A stretch of DNA of 24,756 nt from NCBI GenBank assembly GCA_948514425.1, contig CAOQYN010000010.1, forward strand, positions 1 through 24,756, in the 5' to 3' direction. The position numbers and the translations under genes are program-made. The notes under the pieces were generated by a model that saw only the letters and a list, made by a program, of their open reading frames with translations, did not search any database and had not been told where the DNA came from. Shown here in pieces: positions 6,089-13,587 of this stretch; position 1 is the stretch's first letter, and each line of letters opens with the position of its first letter. This DNA comes from an uncultured Candidatus Saccharibacteria bacterium (lineage in GTDB: Bacteria; Patescibacteriota; Saccharimonadia; Saccharimonadales; Saccharimonadaceae).

Positions 6089-7834
6089 ATGTATTCTAAC
6101 CTAAACCCCATGATCGCAAAAGTATATTCTGCCATTCCCCAAGGCTACAATGGCCACCTCGTAGAAGTCGAGGGTGATATTAGCCGAAGCCTACCTAGCT
6201 TCAACATCGTCGGCATGGCAAACAAAACCATTTCTGAAGCCCGCGAACGCGTACGCGCCGCAATCGTCAACTCTGGGTTTCGCTTCCCTGATAAACGAGT
6301 CACAATCAACCTCGCCCCTGCCGAACTTGCCAAGGATAGCACACATTTAGACGTTCCTATCGCATTGGCCATTCTCGTGCTTTCTCAGCAACTTTTACCT
6401 TCAGACTTAGTCGGACGCATCTTTGTGGGCGAACTATCCTTAAATGGCCAAACAAAGGCCAATCGCGGCATAATAAACATTATTGAGACGGCCGTTGCTG
6501 CTGGATTTCAGGAAATTTATGTACCAAACGCAAACCTTTCCCAAGCCACCCTCGTTCCTCAAGCCACAGTCATTGGCTTTGACAACCTCAAATCTCTCTT
6601 TCTCCATCTCAAAGGCGCAAAACCTTTACCTGTATACAAAAATCATCAACCGAACACTAATTTTAGTACTCAAAACCCATCCACCCCTGTTAGACCTCAT
6701 GTTGTGAAAAATACTTATTCTAGGGTCAAAACAAAATCTTCCATCCCCAACGCGACCGACCCCCAACCCTCTCGTCCTGTTGTCAAAATTACACAAACAG
6801 ATAACAATATAATTGAATTATCAAACTGCCCTACTCATGATCCTGATGTTGTAAAAAATAAAGAAACAGATGAAACAAACGTCGAATACCTCTTAGACCA
6901 TATCCAAGGTCAAAATTTCGCCAAACGTGCGCTCACGATCGCAATTGCTGGTAACCACAACCTCTTGCTCTCTGGGCCACCTGGATCTGGTAAAACCATG
7001 CTCGCTAAGGTCGCTCGTAATCTCCTACCCCCGCCATCCCCTAATGAACAGATTGAAATTGCTAAACTTCATAATCTAGTGGCTACCTCGTCTATATCGA
7101 CTTGCCGCCCCTTTCGATCGCCTCATCATACCGCTAGCGCTGCTGCTATCATCGGCGGTGGACCCCACATTCTGCCTGGAGAAATCTCCCTCGCCCACCG
7201 CGGCATCCTGTTTCTTGATGAACTGCCCGAATTTCCTCGCCCTGTGCTTGAAGCTCTTCGTCAACCCCTTGAAGACAAGACTATCACTATCAGCCGCACC
7301 AGCCAACATGCGACTTATCCTGCCGATTTTATGTTCATCGGTACTATGAATCCCTGTCCATGTGGCTATCTCAATGACCCTGATCACCCCTGTAACTGCC
7401 AACCGCATCAAATCCTGCGTTACCAAAAACGACTCTCCGGCCCCATCTTGGATCGTATTGATCTGATCGTCCATGTTCAAAAACTCACTAGTCAAGACTT
7501 AATGCTAAATGTTGTAAAAAATAACAAAACAGGTAAAGAACATCTTAACTGCCAAACCAAAATCTTCGCCGCCCGTCACCTCCAATTTCAACGTTACGCC
7601 CCACTCAGCAAGTACAACAGCGCTCTATCTCCACCTGAAATCCAACAATACCTCCACCTCACCCCATCCGCCCAAAAACTCCTTCAAACCGCTACCGACA
7701 AACTTAAACTCTCCGCCCGCGGCCATTTCAAAACCATCAAAGTCGCTCAAACCATTGCCGACCTCAATAACTCTAACACCATCAACACCGAGCATATTGC
7801 TGAAGCTCTCACCTTTCGAGAACCCTGCCTATAA
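6089..7834 (+). CDS. comM: ComM/YifB family AAA+ ATPase (Mg-chelatase-like)
   Basis: ComM is a hexameric helicase that drives branch migration of transforming DNA during natural transformation. The N-terminal ChlI-like domain shows FNIVGMANKTISEARERVRAA and VGELSLNGQTK. The AAA+ core has Walker A GPPGSGKT (about residue 296) and Walker B GILFLDELPEF (about 371), and MNPCPCGY with the NCQPHQILRYQKRLSGP block follows. At 581 aa it is about 75 aa longer than usual. The extra length is mostly a linker (about residues 190-275) containing three in-frame copies of a DNA repeat (VVKN-type peptides); a fourth copy sits in a loop near residue 475. The start at 6089 is 6 nt after a -10 box; ATG 6110 (MIAKVYSAI) is the alternative and fits family alignments equally well. 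Confidence 0.9.
   Translation: MYSNLNPMIAKVYSAIPQGYNGHLVEVEGDISRSLPSFNIVGMANKTISEARERVRAAIVNSGFRFPDKRVTINLAPAELAKDSTHLDVPIALAILVLSQQLLPSDLVGRIFVGELSLNGQTKANRGIINIIETAVAAGFQEIYVPNANLSQATLVPQATVIGFDNLKSLFLHLKGAKPLPVYKNHQPNTNFSTQNPSTPVRPHVVKNTYSRVKTKSSIPNATDPQPSRPVVKITQTDNNIIELSNCPTHDPDVVKNKETDETNVEYLLDHIQGQNFAKRALTIAIAGNHNLLLSGPPGSGKTMLAKVARNLLPPPSPNEQIEIAKLHNLVATSSISTCRPFRSPHHTASAAAIIGGGPHILPGEISLAHRGILFLDELPEFPRPVLEALRQPLEDKTITISRTSQHATYPADFMFIGTMNPCPCGYLNDPDHPCNCQPHQILRYQKRLSGPILDRIDLIVHVQKLTSQDLMLNVVKNNKTGKEHLNCQTKIFAARHLQFQRYAPLSKYNSALSPPEIQQYLHLTPSAQKLLQTATDKLKLSARGHFKTIKVAQTIADLNNSNTINTEHIAEALTFREPCL
6700..6720 (+). repeat. comM-associated repeat, copy 3 (partial, in frame)
   Basis: TGTTGTGAAAAATACTTATT: first 14 bases match, then it diverges. 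Encodes VVKNTYS in ComM. Confidence 0.45.
6778..6805 (+). repeat. comM-associated repeat, copy 4 (in frame)
   Basis: TGTTGTCAAAATTACACAAA then CAGATAAC, about 22 of 28 matches to copy 2. Encodes VVKITQTDN. Confidence 0.5.
6847..6874 (+). repeat. comM-associated repeat, copy 5 (in frame)
   Basis: TGTTGTAAAAAATAAAGAAA then CAGATGAA. Encodes VVKNKETDE. Confidence 0.6.
7510..7538 (+). repeat. comM-associated repeat, copy 6 (exact match to copy 2)
   Basis: Identical over 29 bp to 6035-6063, although here it is coding (VVKNNKTGKE). It lies in a loop after the RIDLIVHVQKL segment, where ComM proteins vary. Confidence 0.85.
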
Positions 7835-7890
7835 TTCCATTCGTCACTTACCTTAACAATTTCACACTTGTAATTATCTGTAAAATTTGC

Positions 7891-7896
7891 TAAAAT
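7891..7896 (+). promoter_or_regulatory. -10 box before infC
   Basis: GCTAAAAT gives a start near 7903 and a leader of about 30 nt carrying the infC Shine-Dalgarno AAAGGAA (7919-7925). Confidence 0.5.
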
Positions 7897-7932
7897 AATA
7901 TCAGTTCAAAGTTAAGCGAAAGGAATCAGACC

Positions 7933-8457
7933 ATTAGTAGAACATCACGCACAAAACTCAACGGAGAGATCCGTTACCCTTCTGTCCGCGTCATTGGTAC
8001 TAATGGAGAGCAGCTCGGAGTCATGTCGAGCAAAGATGCCCAAGCTATCGCCCGCGAACAAGGAGTTGACTTAGTCGAAATTGCGGCTAACGCCGACCCG
8101 CCCGTTGTCAAAGTCATCGATTGGGGCAAATATCAATACCAAAAGATGAAAGAAGAAGCCAAAAATCGCAAAAAGGCTCGTGAAAAACAATCCGAACTTA
8201 AAACGATGAAAGTTGGTCTTAAAATCAGTGACAACGATTTGAACATTAAAGTCCGCAAAATCAAAAGCTTTCTCGAAGACGGCGATCGTGTCAAAATCAT
8301 GGTAATTTTCCGTGGCCGTGAAATGGCTCACAAAGAGCTCGGTCAAGCTATGGTTGACAAAATTACCGAACGCATCTCCGAGGAAACTGAAATCGTCGTT
8401 GAGGGCAAACCTCAATTTGCTGGACGCAATTTGTCAATTAGCGTACGTAAAAAATAA
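7933..8457 (+). CDS. infC: Translation initiation factor IF-3, AUU start
   Basis: IF-3 binds the 30S subunit, prevents premature 50S joining and rejects non-AUG starts. The N-terminal motif (LNGEIRYPSVRVIGTNGEQLGVMSSKDA) lies upstream of the first ATG at 8023, so the gene must begin earlier. The only fitting codon is ATT 7933, 8 nt after GGA of AAAGGAA, with an in-frame TAA at 7891-7893. This gives 174 aa, the normal length. The C-terminal domain is complete (MKVGLKISDNDLNIKVRKIKSFLEDGDRVK, RGREMAHKELG). AUU initiation is the known basis of infC autoregulation in E. coli and implies the same here. It leads the classic infC-rpmI-rplT cluster. Confidence 0.92.
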   Translation: MSRTSRTKLNGEIRYPSVRVIGTNGEQLGVMSSKDAQAIAREQGVDLVEIAANADPPVVKVIDWGKYQYQKMKEEAKNRKKAREKQSELKTMKVGLKISDNDLNIKVRKIKSFLEDGDRVKIMVIFRGREMAHKELGQAMVDKITERISEETEIVVEGKPQFAGRNLSISVRKK

Positions 8458-8566
8458 CGCTAATCCTAAATACTGGAGTGAATACGAAAGAAGTAATTTC
8501 CTACTTCCATGGTTCCCCAGTCGCACTTCTCAATATTAACCGATTCTCGCATCAAAGCATTAGCAC

Positions 8567-8572
8567 TATAAT
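8567..8572 (+). promoter_or_regulatory. Secondary promoter before rpmI
   Basis: TATAAT about 40 nt before the rpmI start; the -35 is weak (TTCTCG at 17 nt). A small hairpin GAAGTA-N6-TACTTC near 8491-8508 precedes it and may be an infC terminator or attenuator. Confidence 0.45.
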
Positions 8573-8611
8573 ACCTAGACTGCCAGAATCACTAACTAAA
8601 GGAAAACCTAT

Positions 8612-8806
8612 ATGCCAAAACTCAAAACGCATAAAGGCACCGCCAAACGTGTAAAAATTACCGGATCTGGTAAGATTGCTCGTGAGCGGGCTTACGGCAA
8701 CCATATCCTTGCCAAAAAATCCAAAGCACGCAAACGCAACATGAAAACTGCTGCTTTCGTGAAAGGCAAAATTGCAAAAAACGTTAAGAACGCATTAGGA
8801 GTTTAA
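8612..8806 (+). CDS. rpmI: 50S ribosomal protein L35
   Basis: The 64-aa basic protein starts MPKLKTHKGTAKRVKITGSGKI, the L35 signature, and continues with the ANHILAKKSKARKRN-type block (here GNHILAKKSKARKRNMK). The length is normal for the family. It is a structural protein of the large subunit. SD AAAGGA lies about 8 nt before ATG. rplT follows after 2 nt, so both are co-translated. Confidence 0.97.
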   Translation: MPKLKTHKGTAKRVKITGSGKIARERAYGNHILAKKSKARKRNMKTAAFVKGKIAKNVKNALGV

Positions 8807-8808
8807 AC

Positions 8809-9159
8809 ATGAGAGTAAAGCGTGGCGTGCCCGCTCGGGCCAAACATAAGAAAATCTTAAACTCCGCCAAGGGGATGCAACACTATCGTACCCGTAGTTA
8901 CCGCTTGGCGAAACAAGGCGTAATTAAATCATTACGCTACAGTTATCGTGATCGTCGCAATCGCAAGCGTGATCTACGCGCAATTTGGATCACTCGTATC
9001 AACAATGCTGCTCGTGAGCTTGGAATTTCCTATTCTCAGCTCATGGCTGGGCTCAAACAACAGGGTGTTACTATTGACCGCAAAATCCTTTCCGAACTTG
9101 CCGTCAATCAACCCAAGGCCTTCGAAGCAGTAGTTAAAAGCGTGAAGGAGAAAAAATAA
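8809..9159 (+). CDS. rplT: 50S ribosomal protein L20
   Basis: The 116-aa protein is a full-length L20: MRVKRGVPARAKHKKILNSAKGMQHYRTRSYRLAKQ, then RDRRNRKRDLRAIWITRINNAARELGISYSQLM. L20 is an early assembly protein of the large subunit and, in other bacteria, represses its own operon by binding leader RNA. SD AGGAG lies 7 nt before ATG. The stop TAA overlaps the ATG of rpmB by one base. Confidence 0.97.
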   Translation: MRVKRGVPARAKHKKILNSAKGMQHYRTRSYRLAKQGVIKSLRYSYRDRRNRKRDLRAIWITRINNAARELGISYSQLMAGLKQQGVTIDRKILSELAVNQPKAFEAVVKSVKEKK

Positions 9160-9353
9160 TGGCAGTTTGTGAAATTAGTGGCAAGGGCAAGATGTATGGA
9201 CACAATGTTTCTTTCTCCCAACACAAAACCCGCAAAATTTTTAAACCTAACGTCCAAAAACGTACTTTGATTATCGATGGTAAAAAAGTTCGCGTCAATG
9301 TCGCTACATCAACTTTACGCACCCTCAAGAAAAAAGGTCTAATCAAAAAATAA
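9159..9353 (+). CDS. rpmB: 50S ribosomal protein L28
   Basis: The 64-aa protein begins MAVCEISGKGKMYGHNVSFSQHKTRKIFKPNVQ, the L28 pattern (C-x-SGK-G-x-GNNVSHSN-x-KTKRRF-x-PN), with the CxxC metal site reduced to a single Cys. The C-terminus VNVATSTLRTLKKKGLIKK is typical. Its linkage to rplT, sharing one base with its stop, differs from the usual rpmB-rpmG pairing. A strong terminator follows. Confidence 0.93.
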   Translation: MAVCEISGKGKMYGHNVSFSQHKTRKIFKPNVQKRTLIIDGKKVRVNVATSTLRTLKKKGLIKK

Positions 9354-9370
9354 TTAGATTTCCTATACAA

Positions 9371-9399
9371 AAATACCACTCCAAAAGAGTGGTATTTTT
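9371..9399. terminator. Bidirectional terminator between rpmB and RNase P RNA
   Basis: AAATACCACTC-CAAAA-GAGTGGTATTT with an 11-bp stem and T-runs on both strands. It ends the ribosomal protein operon on plus and the RNase P RNA on minus. Confidence 0.85.
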
Positions 9400-9401
9400 G
9401 T

Positions 9402-9740
9402 GAGCCATCAATAAGCCGGGTTCTGTAACCTCCTCTCTCGAAAAGATTGGCGACCATCTATCTAGACCAAAAATTGCTCTCTGGTTCTAGCGGTGAGCGT
9501 GCATCCTCGGACCAAGGTTTTCTAGCACTCCTTGCAGCTGGTAGGGTTTGCCTCCCGCCCATGTCACCATGAGCGGCTGTGGGCTCTTACCCCACTCTTT
9601 TCACTTTTGCCAAATAAATTCGGTAACATTGTCTCTGTGGTACTTTCCCTATCCTCGCGGACGGTCGTTGTTAACGACTACCATGTCCTATGCTGCCCGG
9701 ACTTTCCTCTTGTTAAACAAGCGGCCGCCTTTCAGGCTCC
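9402..9740 (-). ncRNA. rnpB: RNase P RNA (bacterial, A-type-like)
   Basis: This is the catalytic RNA that removes tRNA 5' leaders. The hallmark GAGGAAAGTCCGGGC lies at 9695-9709 on the minus strand, and the 3' AGAACCCGGCTTAT block at about 9410-9423. The 5' GAGCC and 3' GGCTC ends form P1. The length of about 340 nt is normal. It has its own promoter and shares the convergent terminator with rpmB. Confidence 0.93.
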
Positions 9741-9745
9741 CTACC

Positions 9746-9774
9746 ATATTAACATAATCTCCTCAAGATTGCAA
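9746..9774 (-). promoter_or_regulatory. Promoter of rnpB
   Basis: TTGCAA (9769-9774), 17-nt spacer, TAATAT (9746-9751), start near 9740. Confidence 0.6.
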
Positions 9775-9800
9775 AAACGTAAAACCCCCAACTAAGCTCC

Positions 9801-10646
9801 CTATTCCGCAAACTGCCGATCAATCGCCAAATTTGCTTGCGCATCAGCTTCAGTATTCTGCTCGCGCGCTACATGCATAAACGCACACGCCTCAAAATTC
9901 TCCAACAGCCGCTGAATATCATCATAAATCGGCAAAATATCTCGATTTTTTACCTTATAAACCCCATTCATCTGATTCACCATCATCAAATTATCGCTCA
10001 CAAAACGTACCGACTTCAATCCTAGCTCAATCGCCTGTTCACACCCCTCTTTCAAAGCATAATATTCCGCAATCCGCGAACATGCAAACCCAATAAACTC
10101 CCCGCCCTGTCTTAAAATCTGTCCATTTTCCCCTACAATATGATACCCTATCCCCGACGGCCCAGGATTACCTCGACTACTACCATCTACATACACTGTT
10201 GCACTATTTGCTACCTCTTTGTAATTCGTCCGCGTATAGCTCTGACTCTCCATTCCTAGCACAATCGCGCTCGCTTCATCCAAGCGATAATTCCCCATCT
10301 CTTCGGGCTTAATGTATTTGTACGCCGAATACCGCTCACGCGGCTTGATTTTTACTCCTTCATCCAGTCGCACTTCGTAGATAATATATAAATTATTCAA
10401 CTGACTTGAACCCTGTGGCGCCATAAAAGTCACCACATCATGCAATAAAGTTCGCTTTGTCAACTCAATCCCCAAATACTCTTCAAGCGTCCGCTCTATT
10501 GCTTCTTCTGGTTGCTCACCAAACTTAATCTTACCCGTCGGCAACTCCCACATCGGTGCCGAATCGCTCCGCCCCTGACTCTTTCTCATGATCAACATCT
10601 CCCCCTCTCGCTGGATCATCCCGACTACCCGAATTCGTTGCTTCAT
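9801..10646 (-). CDS. Nudix-like domain fused to RNase HI domain
   Basis: The 281-aa protein has two domains. Residues about 1-130 are Nudix-like (GKIKFGEQPEEAIERTLEEYLGIEL), but the box is degenerate: the REUxEExGU part reads RTLEEYLGI, losing two of the metal-binding glutamates, so hydrolysis is doubtful. Residues about 147-275 are an RNase HI domain with the four acidic residues in VYVDGSSRGNPG, AEYYALK, FVSDNLM and NTEADAQAN, so cleavage of RNA in RNA-DNA hybrids is expected. It lacks the basic handle helix of E. coli RnhA. It is a single gene preceded by a weak GGGAAG and a leader containing the GTACATAC-type motifs. The RNase H call is firm; the role of the N-terminal domain is open. 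Confidence 0.88.
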   Translation of the reverse strand: MKQRIRVVGMIQREGEMLIMRKSQGRSDSAPMWELPTGKIKFGEQPEEAIERTLEEYLGIELTKRTLLHDVVTFMAPQGSSQLNNLYIIYEVRLDEGVKIKPRERYSAYKYIKPEEMGNYRLDEASAIVLGMESQSYTRTNYKEVANSATVYVDGSSRGNPGPSGIGYHIVGENGQILRQGGEFIGFACSRIAEYYALKEGCEQAIELGLKSVRFVSDNLMMVNQMNGVYKVKNRDILPIYDDIQRLLENFEACAFMHVAREQNTEADAQANLAIDRQFAE

Positions 10647-10687
10647 TGGCTACTTCCCACCATTCTTCATTACTGTCTTACTTTTGC

Positions 10688-10730
10688 ATTACACTGTACA
10701 TACACTGTCATTACATTGTACGTACAATTC
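10688..10730. repeat. CATTACATTGTACGTACAAT motif, locus 2 (two tandem units)
   Basis: Two tandem units of about 21 bp, CATTACACTGTACATACACT and CATTACATTGTACGTACAAT. The second contains the perfect palindrome ATTGTACGTACAAT (10715-10728). Related to 401-439 and 24274-24318, but here without cassettes, in the leader of the Nudix-RNase HI gene. Confidence 0.6.
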
Positions 10731-10757
10731 CCGCCTTATTTCTCTTAATATATGCTT

Positions 10758-11000
10758 TTAAGAGCATTATAAATAGTCAATGCAGGACTAAGACCAACTA
10801 CTAGCCAAACCGTACTTTGCGTGCAGCAAGTAGTACCTTCAATCCAGCAATGGCTGTTAAGAATGCTCTTAAAACCTTGGGGCGATGTTTTCCCTTGTGT
10901 ATGTACAAGGTGGGTAAAATCTTATGCGATACTTCCACGGAAGTAAGCCACGAAATCCCGAAACATGATTATTCAGGAAAATCATGCCGCCACCAAGGCT
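10758..11000 (-). ncRNA. Two-domain structured RNA, about 240 nt, family not recognised
   Basis: There is no ORF, but there are two adjacent closed domains on the minus strand. Domain one is closed by CCAAGG/CCTTGG (10993-10998 with 10875-10880) and holds CATGATT/AATCATG, ACTTCC-GT-GGAAGT and CTTGT/ACAAG hairpins. Domain two is closed by an 11-bp AATGCTCTTAA/TTAAGAGCATT helix (10862-10872 with 10758-10768) and holds CAGC-CATT-GCTG and GTACT/AGTAC with TTGC/GCAA. A TATAAT promoter lies just upstream. It could be a free RNA (6S- or SRP-like in size, but I see no SRP loop) or a long leader of the Nudix-RNase HI gene. Confidence 0.55.
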
Positions 11001-11006
11001 ACTTCC

Positions 11007-11036
11007 ATTATAGCATACCCTATCGCATTCCTACAA
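11007..11036 (-). promoter_or_regulatory. Promoter of the 240-nt RNA
   Basis: TTGTAG (11031-11036), 18-nt spacer, TATAAT (11007-11012). It overlaps the end of the M50 protease gene. Confidence 0.6.
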
Positions 11037-11661
11037 TCCAATAAAACGCTTCCAAAATCCCACTAATCGCTCCACCCATAATCACACTCACGAACCCTGG
11101 CAAAAATACTATCAACAACATTACAATAATAATTCCCCAGTTCTCCATCCGGGCCATTATCTCACGCACCCCATCTGGCGCAATCGCATATAGTACTCGC
11201 GAGCCATCTAGTGGAGGAATCGGCAAAAGATTAAACACTCCAAAACCCAAATTAATCGCCACAACGTCACCCAAAATCTCTCCCCAAATCCCCGCACCTC
11301 CAGTAAATGAACCTGTATACCAACCAATCAAAAATGCCACAAAAGCCAACAAAAAGTTTGTCAACGGTCCAGCAATCGCTACCAACGCCATCCCCCAAAC
11401 CCCATGCTTCAAATTACGAGAATCTACTGGTACTGGCCTCGCCCCTCCAAAGATCGGCCCTCCAGATAAAGCCAACATCAAAGGTAGCAGAACCGATAAA
11501 AACGGGTCTAAGTGCTTCATTGGGTTGATCGTCAACCTTCCTTGTTCCTTCGCCGTGTCGTCACCCAACCAATAGGCGACCACGCCATGCGCAAACTCAT
11601 GAAATACCATTGATATCAATATGATAATAAACGCAATCAGTATTCCAGCCAAATTTACCAT
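11020..11661 (-). CDS. Site-2 protease family membrane metalloprotease (M50)
   Basis: The 213-aa integral membrane protein has the zinc site HEFAHG (about residues 21-26) in the first helix and a second motif NLLPIPPLDGSRVL (about 143-156) that supplies the third ligand Asp. There is no PDZ domain, so it is the compact M50B type rather than RseP. Such enzymes cut transmembrane segments, often of anti-sigma factors or signal-peptide remnants. It is the last gene of the thrS operon, 19 nt after the MBL-like gene, with SD AGGTGA before ATG. Its substrate cannot be guessed from its neighbours. Confidence 0.9.
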   Translation of the reverse strand: MVNLAGILIAFIIILISMVFHEFAHGVVAYWLGDDTAKEQGRLTINPMKHLDPFLSVLLPLMLALSGGPIFGGARPVPVDSRNLKHGVWGMALVAIAGPLTNFLLAFVAFLIGWYTGSFTGGAGIWGEILGDVVAINLGFGVFNLLPIPPLDGSRVLYAIAPDGVREIMARMENWGIIIVMLLIVFLPGFVSVIMGGAISGILEAFYWIVGMR

Positions 11662-11680
11662 ACAATCACTCTCGTATCAC

Positions 11681-12136
11681 CTACGTCAACGCTACTACTT
11701 CCAAAGCCGCAGGCAAACTTTCCAAACTCTTAATTTTCAATTTCTTTTCTGCTCGCGCTGCCACTTTGAGCTCCATCGCCATACCGTCAATATTTCCTAA
11801 CGCCACCACGATCTTCGGTTCAATTTCTCTCACTGCCCGCACACTGCTAGTGCACAGCACATTCGACACTCCCAGCTCATCTAGCGCCAACGCATCTTCA
11901 ATCCCGCCAACAATCCCCACATGCACATTTCCAATCACTACATCATAAATCGTTTTATCCGATCCTACCGCAATCCCTCGAATCGCCGCCTCACCAATTT
12001 CAAACTCCCCTGGTCCAACAATCCTTCCTACCGGCAAATCCGCATCAATCGTCTCATGTGCCAAATTAAATCTAATCGTCTTCGTCTTGGTAGTAATCAC
12101 TACTTCATCTGGATCTTTACTTTCAATTTCGAACAT
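11681..12136 (-). CDS. MBL-fold-like protein without visible metal site, hypothetical
   Basis: The 151-aa soluble protein has a strand-rich pattern (GRIVGPGEFEIGEAAIRGIA, then SDKTIYDVVIGNVHVGIVGG) that resembles the non-catalytic half of UlaG/L-ascorbate lactonase-like metallo-beta-lactamase proteins common in patescibacteria. The HxHxDH metal motif is absent, so enzymatic activity is unlikely. A strong SD (AGGAGGT) stands before ATG. It lies between the winged-helix regulator and the M50 protease in one operon. The fold is inferred from pattern only. Confidence 0.6.
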   Translation of the reverse strand: MFEIESKDPDEVVITTKTKTIRFNLAHETIDADLPVGRIVGPGEFEIGEAAIRGIAVGSDKTIYDVVIGNVHVGIVGGIEDALALDELGVSNVLCTSSVRAVREIEPKIVVALGNIDGMAMELKVAARAEKKLKIKSLESLPAALEVVALT

Positions 12137-12149
12137 CTTACCTCCTTAT

Positions 12150-12788
12150 TTATTCTGACTTTATCATCTTTTCTGGATCATACAACTCCGTAATTTCCAT
12201 CTCAAGCAACTCATTTATAAAACGATCTCGCACGCTCTTCCTGTACAAATAATCCTCTCGATCCATAATTACGTAATTCATCGGCCTGCCCTGTCGTTTC
12301 TCTACCACCTCTGCCCAACGCGTCAGTTTCTTTGTTCGATCATCCCCCACAATCAACATATCAATCCCATCTTGGCCTGGCAAACGATTAATCACTATTA
12401 AACCGCTCAGGTACTTCGCGACAGGTTTAATTACCTCTCCCCAGTCATTATTGTTACGTCGCAAAATTCTGTGTACCTCTACCGAATTCGCACCCGTACT
12501 CACCGATGCCTTCCTTGGAGAAAAAATTTCCTGAAACGCGTGCGCATATGGACTCTTCATATTTGCCGAATAGTACACCTTATTATCGTAAGTCTCATTC
12601 TTCACAATCCCAATACTCTCAAGATTAATCAGCTCTCGCCGCACTGAATTAATTTGTTCTTCAATTACGCGTGTAATCTCGCGTACATAATAAGACTTTG
12701 ATGTATCAGAAAAGAACAAATCCAACAACTTCGCCCGAGTCTTCGATCCGAACAACTTTTCTATTGGCGCGCTATCTTCTTTGCTCAT
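12150..12788 (-). CDS. Winged-helix DNA-binding protein with nucleotidyltransferase-like C-terminus
   Basis: The 212-aa protein has an N-terminal winged helix (about residues 10-75: LFGSKTRAKLLDLFF, SYYVREITRVIEEQINSVRRELINLESIGIV, then a wing ending VYYSAN). A second domain (about 100-190) carries GLIVINRLPGQDGIDMLIVGDD, like the MNT-type nucleotidyltransferase fold with only part of its acidic motif. Such fusions are annotated as transcriptional regulators in patescibacteria. The start overlaps the miaA stop by 17 nt, so translation is coupled. The target is unknown. Confidence 0.7.
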   Translation of the reverse strand: MSKEDSAPIEKLFGSKTRAKLLDLFFSDTSKSYYVREITRVIEEQINSVRRELINLESIGIVKNETYDNKVYYSANMKSPYAHAFQEIFSPRKASVSTGANSVEVHRILRRNNNDWGEVIKPVAKYLSGLIVINRLPGQDGIDMLIVGDDRTKKLTRWAEVVEKRQGRPMNYVIMDREDYLYRKSVRDRFINELLEMEITELYDPEKMIKSE

Positions 12789-13563
12789 CCTGTATACATT
12801 TTATCACATACGACTCTATTTCCGCAAGCGGCAACCATAATATATTTTTGTTCCGCTTGAACCATGTTAGCTGCCTTTTCGCTAAATGCCAATCATCATA
12901 TGTACACAATTCTTTCGCCCGCTCTAAACTATAATCTCCCTGTAAATATCTCCAAGCAAATTGGTAAATATTACTTTTCATCGCTTGAGTATCCCATTTA
13001 TACAGCCCAACCAACTTTTTTGTTTCATCGAACAATTCCTGAACAAATAATTTATCCACTCTTTGCGCGATTCTAACTCGTAATTTCTCCAATTCCCACT
13101 TTACGCCTATGATTAAATAATTTGCACAAACTGACTCCCGGTCAGTTTGTTTACGTTTTCCCTCTTCCGTAAACCCATAATCATACACCAAAGCGTCCAC
13201 ATATAGTCCCGTTCCGCCTACTATCAGTGGTAAATTTCCTCTCGCCCGTATCTCCGTTATCTTCTCTTCCGCATATCTTTTCCAATCCGCCACCGTAAAC
13301 CTCTCCCCCGGATCCACCAGATCAATCCCCCAGTGTACGACCCCATCCTGCTCCTCGATACTCGGCTTCGCGGTTCCGATGTCCATTCCCCTGTAAATCG
13401 CCCGCGAATCCGCCGAAATCACCTCCGCACCTCGGTAACCACAAAAGGTACCGTCGATCGACTGGCTCGCTCGCTGCTCTATCTCTTTTGCAAGCTTTAT
13501 AGCCACTCCAGTCTTACCTGACGCCGTCGGACCAACTATGACTATTGTTTGTCCAACACTCAC
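12772..13563 (-). CDS. miaA: tRNA dimethylallyltransferase
   Basis: MiaA transfers a dimethylallyl group to A37 of tRNAs that read codons starting with U. Motifs: P-loop VGPTASGKTGVAIKLA (residues about 10-25), AEVISADSRAIYRGMDIGTAKPS, the HWGIDLVDPGERFTVADWKRYAE block, and LIVGGTGLYVDALVYD. The C-terminal part ends KRQLTWFKRNKNILWLPL. At 263 aa it is shorter than the usual 300 or more, mainly because the insertion domain is reduced. The start is GTG 13563, with SD GAGGGGA 7 nt upstream. It lies between the 35-aa ORF and the regulator. Confidence 0.94.
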   Translation of the reverse strand: MSVGQTIVIVGPTASGKTGVAIKLAKEIEQRASQSIDGTFCGYRGAEVISADSRAIYRGMDIGTAKPSIEEQDGVVHWGIDLVDPGERFTVADWKRYAEEKITEIRARGNLPLIVGGTGLYVDALVYDYGFTEEGKRKQTDRESVCANYLIIGVKWELEKLRVRIAQRVDKLFVQELFDETKKLVGLYKWDTQAMKSNIYQFAWRYLQGDYSLERAKELCTYDDWHLAKRQLTWFKRNKNILWLPLAEIESYVIKCIQDEQRR

Positions 13564-13587
13564 CGGATCTTCCCCTCAAAAAACTCG

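Noticed and set aside
8023..8457. ATG 8023 as infC start
   Set aside because: It would remove the conserved N-terminal 30 residues of IF-3; ATT 7933 with its SD explains the full protein.
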